Shown one piece after another: positions 58,471-64,000 of a stretch of 64,000 nt of DNA. A program made the translations under genes and the position numbers. Within the stretch, counting starts at the first letter, position 1; the number at the start of each line of letters is the position of its first letter. The stretch lies in contig CAWCPQ010000001.1 of NCBI GenBank assembly GCA_963797535.1, positions 248,001 through 312,000 on the forward strand, given 5' to 3'. The notes beneath the pieces are model-generated. The model did no database searches and had not been told where the DNA came from. It worked only from the letters and a program-made list of their open reading frames with translations. This DNA comes from JAWWOL01 sp963797535. GTDB taxonomy: Bacteria; Actinomycetota; Actinomycetes; JAWWOL01.

Positions 58471-61400
58471 CTAGCGGATCAGGCTCGCCCGGAACAGTCC
58501 GTCGACCTGCGGCGCCGGCAGCGGCTTGGAGAACAGGTAGCCCTGGCCGGACCGGCAACCGAACTCCCGGAGCATGCGGGTCTGCTCCGGTGCCTCGATA
58601 CCCTCGGCGATGACGTCGAGGCCGAGACCGTCGCCCATGGCGATGATCGTGCGGACGAGCTCGGCACTACGGGTGCCACCGGACATCGCGACGACGAACG
58701 AGCGGTCGATCTTCAGCGCGTCGAGCCGGAACCGGTGCAGCGCCTCGAGCGAGGAGTAGCCGGTCCCGAAGTCGTCGATGTGCACGGCCAGGCCGCGCTC
58801 GTGCATCGCGTCGAGGAGCCGTACCGCCCGGTGAGCGTTGTCCATGATCACGCCCTCGGTGATCTCCAGGGCGAGCGCCTGCGGCTCGAGCCCAGCCAAC
58901 GAGAGCGACGTGTCGAGGTGGTCGAGCAGCCCGACGTGCCAGAACTCCTGGTGCGACACGTTGATGCTGACCGGCAGATGCCCCGCCGGTGAGGCTTCCC
59001 GGCGCCACTGGGCCAGCTGGCGACAGGCCTCCTCGACCACCCAGCGCCCGATCGCCACGATCAGCCCCGACTCCTCGGCCACGGGCAGGAACTCCGCCGG
59101 AGGCACCAGGACCTGTTCGTCATCCCGCACGGCCGGCCAGCGGAGGAGGGCTTCGAAACCCGTGACCTCTCCGTCAGCGAGGTTGACGATGGGCTGGTAG
59201 TGCAGGGCAAAGGCAGTTTCGTCGACGGCGGTCCGAAGCAGGGACTCGGTGGACATCCGGTTGACCAGGCGCGCTCGCATGGTGGTGTCGAACGTTGCCT
59301 GACCGCCGCGCTGGCGGGCTTTCGCCCGGTACATCGCGATGTCGGCGTCACGGAGCATGTCCTCGGCGCTTCGGTGCTCGTGGGTCACCGCAGCGATGCC
59401 GATGCTGGCGGTGATCACGACGCGCCTGCCCTCGATCTCGAACGGATCGGAGAGCATGTCCTGCAACCGGGCGGTGACACTGGGCAGGTCGGCACCGGGC
59501 GCGAGGTCCTCGAGCAGGATGACGAACTCGTCGCCGCCGATCCGCGCAGCTGTGTCTCCCGTACGGATGAAGGTCTGCAGCCGGCCAGCCACTCCGACCA
59601 GCAACTTGTCGCCGACCATGTGACCCAGGCTGTCGTTGATGACCTTGAAGCCGTCGAGATCGATGAACAGCAAGGCGAAATGGTGGCTTTTCTCAGTGCT
59701 TCGGCGCCGCATCGCCACGCCGAGCCGGTCCAGCAGCAGGGCCCGGTTCGGCAGGGCGGTGAGGCTGTCGTACAAGGCGAGATGGCGCAGTCGTTCCGCG
59801 AGCTCCCGTCGCTCGGTCACGTCGGTGAAGCTGCCGACGATGCGAGTGGCGCAGCCGTCGTCGTCGGTCAGGGTCAGGCCGCGGCACAGCACCCACTGGG
59901 TTTCCCCGGAGCCCGAACGGATCCGGTGCTCGTACTCCAGCGGTCGCCCGGCTGCGCCCGAGCGTTGCTCGTCGATCGCCTCGTCCAGCCCCTGTCGGTC
60001 TTCGGGATGCACCCGGTCGAGCCAGGCCGTGATGGCGGTCTCGCCGACGCCGGCACCCAGGATGGTGCGGCTGCGGTCGGAGTAGTAGACGGTGTCGTCG
60101 TTGAGGTCCCAGTCCCACAAGCCGTCGTTGGTCGCTGCCGCGGCCAGGGCGTAGCGCTGCTCACTGCGGCGGATCTCGGCGGCCAGGCCCTGCTCGCGGT
60201 CGAGCGAGGCCGCTAACGAGTTCTGTTGCTCGCGCAGCGACGTCAACACTTCCTGATGATCCAGGGCCAGCCCGAGCAGCGCAGCCCACTGGTTGAAGTT
60301 TTCCCTACCGGATACGTCACGCTGCAGGACGGGCGCGACAGCTCCGAGAAACCCGCGGTCGGCCTCGCGGCCGCGCAGGGGCAGGACGACCACCACCGTG
60401 CCGGGACTCTCGGCGGCCAGCTCCAGCAGCGCGTGCGGAGGGAAGTCCCGTTCGTCCAGCGGGCGGTCCAGCAGGCTGCGCAGAGACGGGGCGTCGCCAG
60501 CCGCGTTGTAGACACCTCGGACGACCAGCCGGCCGTCATCCGCGCTGTCCGGGTGCAATGCCAGCACCGCCGAGGTGATCGGGGTACGGCTCAGCCACGT
60601 CAGCGTGGTGGGGTCCTCGTGGTGGCTGCTCAGCAGATCCATTCCGATGGCGTACTGATGGCCCAGCGACTCGATCAGGAAACCGCGCCGGGCATGGTGG
60701 TCGCGCCCTTGGGCAGCGATGAAGACCATGCCGACGAGCGACAGCAGCTGCTCCAGCCGGACCAGCTGCTCGGGGGCAGCGGTGGGGCTCCGCGTGCCGA
60801 GCCAGGTCTCGGCACCGGCCCTGAGCAGGGAGGACAGCTGCACGATGTCGCCCAGCTCCGGCGTGGCCAGCCAGAGTTCCTCGGCGAGCGCGGGCAGCCC
60901 GAGGTCGTCGGCGGACCCGTGGTCCAGCAGCACGGCGGCGAAGGCCTTCGCAAAGGCCAGGAGTACGGGACCCGCGGTCGCGGCGCCGTCCAGCTCGATC
61001 AGCGCCTGCAGCGTCGGCTCGATGATCAGGGCCGGGCCGCCCTGTTCCTCCCGGCCGGGGGCAGGCACCGGGCTCGGGCTGCCCATGCAGCCACAGGACT
61101 GCCGCGGCAGGAACCGGGTGGACACGCGGTGATGGCTGCGGGGCAGCCGCGTACCGCGGATCTGCGCTATCAGCAGCTCCGCGGCGGCCCGCCCGATGGC
61201 GCTGAAGTCCTGGACGACGGTGGAGAGCGACGGCTGCACGTACGCCCCGTCCTCCGTACCGTCGAAACCGACCACGGCCTGGTCCAACGGCAGCCGCAGC
61301 CCGGCCTCGGTCAGGTGGCCGATGATGCCCACGGCATTCAGGTCGGTGGCCGCCACGACCGCGGTGGACCTCAGGCCTCCGGCGAGCATGGCCGCCGCGG

Positions 61401-61941
61401 CCGTGCGACCACCGGTGGCCAAGGTGTCGGAGGCCATGAACAGCAGCTCCGGGTCGGGCCGGATGCCGTGGGCCAGCAGCTCGTCGCAGTAGGCGCGGTA
61501 GCGCTCGCGGATGTCCGGCTGGCCCATCATGCCGGCGAACGCGATTCGTTCGTGCCCGTGCTGGACGAGGTGTCGCACGCCCTCGCGCAACCCGCTGGAG
61601 TTGTCGGGCAGCACCACCGGTGCGTCGATGCCGGCCGGCTCGTGGCTGACCAGGACCAGCGGCTTGCCATCGGCCAGGATCAGCTCCAGCGAGCTGTCGC
61701 TGACGGCCTCGACGATCGAGATGAAGCCGGCGAGGTGGGCCCAGCCGACCGGCCGCATGGTGTGGGCCGGCGGGTTGAGGTGGTTCGGGGTGTTGACGCC
61801 GGCGTGCTGGCACTGGAACGCCACGGTGGTGAAACCGGCGCCGGACGCTGCTTTGGCAATGCCGTCGAGGATGCCGCCGAAGTAGAAGCCACTCACCAGC
61901 GGCGAGAGCACTCCAATAGTCGGGATCTGCGACTGCGGCAT
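58471..61941 (-). CDS. LacI-like sensor/PAS/GGDEF/EAL cyclic-di-GMP protein
   Basis: 1156 aa from the ATG at 61941 (AAGGAG upstream). Residues about 1-300 form a periplasmic-binding/LacI-type ligand domain (PTIGVLSPLVSGFYFGGILDGI, GHERIAFAGMMGQPDIRERY, AVVGFDGTEDGAYVQPSLST) without the helix-turn-helix or a signal peptide. A helical linker with a Cys pair and a GAF-like middle follow, then a PAS domain (WLDRVHPEDRQGLDEAI). The GGDEF domain has ARIGGDEFVILLED and the EAL domain has FEALLRW and DDFGTGYSS, both intact. It should be a cytoplasmic small-molecule sensor that sets c-di-GMP levels. Ligand unknown. Confidence 0.92.
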   Translation of the reverse strand: MPQSQIPTIGVLSPLVSGFYFGGILDGIAKAASGAGFTTVAFQCQHAGVNTPNHLNPPAHTMRPVGWAHLAGFISIVEAVSDSSLELILADGKPLVLVSHEPAGIDAPVVLPDNSSGLREGVRHLVQHGHERIAFAGMMGQPDIRERYRAYCDELLAHGIRPDPELLFMASDTLATGGRTAAAAMLAGGLRSTAVVAATDLNAVGIIGHLTEAGLRLPLDQAVVGFDGTEDGAYVQPSLSTVVQDFSAIGRAAAELLIAQIRGTRLPRSHHRVSTRFLPRQSCGCMGSPSPVPAPGREEQGGPALIIEPTLQALIELDGAATAGPVLLAFAKAFAAVLLDHGSADDLGLPALAEELWLATPELGDIVQLSSLLRAGAETWLGTRSPTAAPEQLVRLEQLLSLVGMVFIAAQGRDHHARRGFLIESLGHQYAIGMDLLSSHHEDPTTLTWLSRTPITSAVLALHPDSADDGRLVVRGVYNAAGDAPSLRSLLDRPLDERDFPPHALLELAAESPGTVVVVLPLRGREADRGFLGAVAPVLQRDVSGRENFNQWAALLGLALDHQEVLTSLREQQNSLAASLDREQGLAAEIRRSEQRYALAAAATNDGLWDWDLNDDTVYYSDRSRTILGAGVGETAITAWLDRVHPEDRQGLDEAIDEQRSGAAGRPLEYEHRIRSGSGETQWVLCRGLTLTDDDGCATRIVGSFTDVTERRELAERLRHLALYDSLTALPNRALLLDRLGVAMRRRSTEKSHHFALLFIDLDGFKVINDSLGHMVGDKLLVGVAGRLQTFIRTGDTAARIGGDEFVILLEDLAPGADLPSVTARLQDMLSDPFEIEGRRVVITASIGIAAVTHEHRSAEDMLRDADIAMYRAKARQRGGQATFDTTMRARLVNRMSTESLLRTAVDETAFALHYQPIVNLADGEVTGFEALLRWPAVRDDEQVLVPPAEFLPVAEESGLIVAIGRWVVEEACRQLAQWRREASPAGHLPVSINVSHQEFWHVGLLDHLDTSLSLAGLEPQALALEITEGVIMDNAHRAVRLLDAMHERGLAVHIDDFGTGYSSLEALHRFRLDALKIDRSFVVAMSGGTRSAELVRTIIAMGDGLGLDVIAEGIEAPEQTRMLREFGCRSGQGYLFSKPLPAPQVDGLFRASLIR

Positions 61942-62030
61942 TACGGGGGTGCACTCCTTGTGAGCCGCCGACGCGGGGGCCTTCGGGGAGGTATCGGACG
62001 AGATACACCCCGGATGAACCCCTCGGGAGC

Positions 62031-62627
62031 TCACCCGGCGTCGGGGTTGGTCTCCTCAGCATGCTCGATTTCCGCAGCCACCGTGCCCAAGTTCGGATCT
62101 TTGGCCCTGGCGATCTGGACGGCGCCGATGAACACCCGTACCCCGAAACCGAGGATGAGCAGGTCCAGGATCATCTGCACGGTCACCAGGCCGCGGGCAA
62201 ACTGGCTCACCGGCGCGATGTCGCCGAAGCCGACCGTTGCGAACACCGTCACCGTGAAGTAGATCGCGTCCGTCCTCGTCATCGACGAGACGTTGAAGCT
62301 GTCCGCTGTGCTGTGCTCGAGCAGGTAGTAGGTAGCCGCGAACAGGACCAGGAACAGCGGCGCAGTCGTGGCGAGGGCTTGGACGGCGCGGATGCCGGGG
62401 TACGGGGCGCGCAGGATGGCCCGGACCTGGTAGGTGCCAACGGTGCCGAGGACGGCCAGGCCGGCAGCGAGCGCGATGCCCACCTCGTTGCCGACGACGT
62501 TGTCCAGCGGCAGGACGTAGTAAAGGGTCACGACCAGGGCCGAGGCCACGAATGCCCGGAGGAGGCTGACGACGAGCAGCCGCCGCTTCTGTTTGGCACT
62601 TAGCAGATGCACCGGCGGTTTGCTCAT
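62031..62627 (-). CDS. Two-pore-loop potassium channel family protein
   Basis: 198 aa. About four hydrophobic segments, the last two framing the pore: the selectivity filter TVGFGDIAPVS is preceded by TDAIYFTVTVFA, followed by the inner helix LVTVQMILDLLILGFGVRV. The ion-channel (Ion_trans_2) family is clear; there is no cytoplasmic RCK domain. It lies 90 bases upstream of the GGDEF-EAL gene on the same strand. Confidence 0.92.
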   Translation of the reverse strand: MSKPPVHLLSAKQKRRLLVVSLLRAFVASALVVTLYYVLPLDNVVGNEVGIALAAGLAVLGTVGTYQVRAILRAPYPGIRAVQALATTAPLFLVLFAATYYLLEHSTADSFNVSSMTRTDAIYFTVTVFATVGFGDIAPVSQFARGLVTVQMILDLLILGFGVRVFIGAVQIARAKDPNLGTVAAEIEHAEETNPDAG

Positions 62628-62747
62628 CCCGGCACGGTATCGGATCCCGTGCGGTATCGGACCCGGGCGGGCGCTGTGGGGCTGTCCGGCTTCGGTTGAT
62701 GCTTGACGGATCGTGTTCGGTTGATCCTTGACACCCCGGGTGTGATG

Positions 62748-63932
62748 TTAGGCCCGCGGAGTGAACTCCGAGGCGCGTTTCTTGCGGACCTCGCCGGTGC
62801 TGGTGCGGGCGACGGTCTTGAGCAGCTCGTTGCCGACCCAGAACTGCAGCAGGGCGTCGGTGACCAGCACGTCGCAGCGATCACCGGCGTGGTGTTTACC
62901 GACGCTGACTTGCTGCCAGCTGACGCAGACCACCCCGTTCGCGCCGACCTTGCGGGCCACCCAGTCCTCCCCGGCCCTGGCCGAGGTCCTGGCCACCCGC
63001 CGCGGCGGTGCGCCCTGCCCGTCGCCGGGATGGAACCGGCTGTCCGGGGTCGCATCAGCCAACGACTGATGCGGGCGCTGCGTGTTGTAGTAGCCGACCC
63101 ATTCGTCCAGCGCCGCCTGGGCGGTGGTGATCGAGGTGAACACCTGGTTGGTGTCCAGCTCCAGGCGCAGCGTGCGGTGGAACCGTTCCACCTTCCCCGT
63201 CGTCGTCGGTGACCGCGGCTGGGTCAGCAGATGCTCCACCCCGTTGTCCCGGCAGATCCGGTCGAACAGCACGTCCACCGGCGGGTGATGGAACCGGCCG
63301 GTGAACACCTTCCCGTTGTCGGTCAGAATCTGCTCCGGCACCCCATGAGCCAGCAGCGCCGCGGTCAACCCGTCACACACCGGCTGGGTGCGTTCCCTGG
63401 CCATCAACCGGGCCGACACACAGAACCTCGAGTGGTCATCGACCCCGGTCAACGCCTTCGCCGTGGAACCGTCGGCGAGGTGGAACCCGCCGACCACGTC
63501 CATCTGCCACAGCTCCATCGGCCGGCCCCGCTCCCAACGCCGCCAGCCCTCACCGCGTGGATGACGCCGGGCCGGGGCGATCACCCCGGCCCTCACCAGA
63601 CACCGGTACACCGCCGAGGCCGACGGCAACGGCGACACCCCAGCCCTGGCCAGCTCCACCCGCAACCGCCGCGGACCCCAGTACGGGCGCAGCCGGCGCA
63701 TCTCCAACACCCGCGCCTGGACCGACGCCGGCATCTGCAACGGCGAGGACCTCGGCCGATGAGACCGGTCCGCCAACCCTTCCAGACCACCCGCCTCATA
63801 CCGGGCCAACCAGGTCTGCACCGTCTGCCGCGACACCGACCACTGCGCCGCCACCTCAGTAGCTGTCCGGCCATCCGCGATCACCGCAAGAACAGCCTGA
63901 TACCTCTGCTCAACCACGCTCAACTCCCTCAT
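62748..63932 (-). CDS. IS481-family transposase
   Basis: 394 aa from the ATG at 63932 (a TTG at 63947 lies inside the terminal repeat). N-terminal helix-turn-helix (TATEVAAQWSVSRQTVQTWLARYE), then the DDE/rve catalytic core: Asp in LWQMDVVGGFHL, Asp in ILTDNGKVFTG and Glu in TTTGKVERFHRTLR, with YYNTQRPHQSL. It appears complete. A CTCCCTC-ATAC-GAGGGAG hairpin (63924-63941) covers the ATG and may limit translation. Confidence 0.95.
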   Translation of the reverse strand: MRELSVVEQRYQAVLAVIADGRTATEVAAQWSVSRQTVQTWLARYEAGGLEGLADRSHRPRSSPLQMPASVQARVLEMRRLRPYWGPRRLRVELARAGVSPLPSASAVYRCLVRAGVIAPARRHPRGEGWRRWERGRPMELWQMDVVGGFHLADGSTAKALTGVDDHSRFCVSARLMARERTQPVCDGLTAALLAHGVPEQILTDNGKVFTGRFHHPPVDVLFDRICRDNGVEHLLTQPRSPTTTGKVERFHRTLRLELDTNQVFTSITTAQAALDEWVGYYNTQRPHQSLADATPDSRFHPGDGQGAPPRRVARTSARAGEDWVARKVGANGVVCVSWQQVSVGKHHAGDRCDVLVTDALLQFWVGNELLKTVARTSTGEVRKKRASEFTPRA

Positions 63933-63941
63933 ACGAGGGAG
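63924..63941 (-). promoter_or_regulatory. Hairpin covering the transposase start codon
   Basis: CTCCCTC (63924-63930) and GAGGGAG (63935-63941) pair perfectly around ATAC; the ATG at 63932-63930 is inside it. It would sequester initiation in read-through mRNA. Confidence 0.5.
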
Positions 63942-64000
63942 TGTCAAGGATCAACCGAAACCACTGTCAAGCATCAGCCGAACCCATGTAAAGCATCACC

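Larger units (their letters stand above)
62691..63982 (-). mobile_element. IS481-family insertion sequence
   Basis: A transposase gene is framed by inverted ends, each made of two related motifs. Left: TTCGGTTGATGCTTGAC (62691-62707) and TTCGGTTGATCCTTGACA (62716-62733). Right, on the opposite strand: the same pair at 63966-63982 and 63942-63959. A third partial copy (GTAAAGCATCACC) lies at the window edge, so the exact outer boundary is uncertain. No target-site duplication could be confirmed. Confidence 0.85.

Noticed and set aside
60226..62262. 678-codon open frame antisense to the GGDEF-EAL gene
   Set aside because: Low-complexity Q/R/G-rich shadow of a clearly assigned protein.

Overview
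The window is a high-GC chromosome segment from an actinobacterium (Actinomycetota). The evidence is a CIRCE-controlled hrcA-dnaJ pair, an HrdB/SigA-type sigma factor next to dnaG, two SigE-family ECF sigma factors, two DUF664 (mycothiol-transferase-like DinB) proteins, a DUF222-HNH (13E12-type) gene, a DUF5709 protein, a leucine-rich leader in front of leuA, and several promoters whose -10 box sits 6-8 bases before the start codon (leaderless style). The species cannot be named from the sequence alone.

Layout. 1-9.4 kb: the end of a membrane GGDEF-EAL protein, gatC-gatA-(small membrane protein)-gatB-trmB, a secreted protein, an oxidoreductase behind a MerR-type operator, a DUF664 protein and an aldo/keto reductase. 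9.4-14.3 kb: a secreted TIGR03118-type protein, a broken DUF222-HNH gene, a second DUF664 gene, rpsT and a frameshifted alpha/beta hydrolase. 14.3-25.7 kb: lepA, hemW (frameshifted), a holin-like membrane protein, a large LuxR/MalT-type ATPase regulator, hrcA-dnaJ-rsmE, and leuA with its leader. 25.7-34.4 kb: an ECF sigma factor with a membrane-anchored beta-propeller partner, a Thr/Pro-rich surface protein, then HIT-phoH-ybeY-CNNM-(degenerate cytidine deaminase)-era. 34.4-41.9 kb: a two-component system, a MerR/aldo-keto reductase pair, a second ECF sigma locus with a stalk protein and a separate propeller protein, then recO (frameshifted) and uppS. 42-52.3 kb: an FG-GAP secreted protein, small genes, glyS, a DUF559 protein, dgt (frameshifted), dnaG and rpoD. 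52.7-57.4 kb: a compact three-gene pseudopilin operon carrying six fibronectin type III repeats and a ricin-type lectin. 57.4-64 kb: DUF5709 and YtxH-like genes, tRNA-Asn, a LacI-like-sensor/PAS/GGDEF/EAL protein, a potassium channel and an IS481-family element.

How the genes fit together. Most of the window is housekeeping: tRNA amidation and modification, translation factors, heat-shock control, ribosome maturation, DNA replication and repair, and isoprenoid carrier synthesis. Between these blocks lie envelope and signalling modules. The most unusual are the pseudopilin/FN3/lectin operon, the two parallel ECF-sigma/propeller loci, and a family of at least four short palindromic intergenic elements built around a TCCGATTGCGGA core. 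Two GGDEF-EAL proteins point to cyclic-di-GMP signalling.

Data caution. Several otherwise well-conserved genes (hemW, recO, dgt, an alpha/beta hydrolase, DUF222-HNH three times) are each interrupted by what looks like one extra base, and a histidine kinase seems to lack one base near its start. These may be assembly errors or real decay; the sequence alone does not decide.
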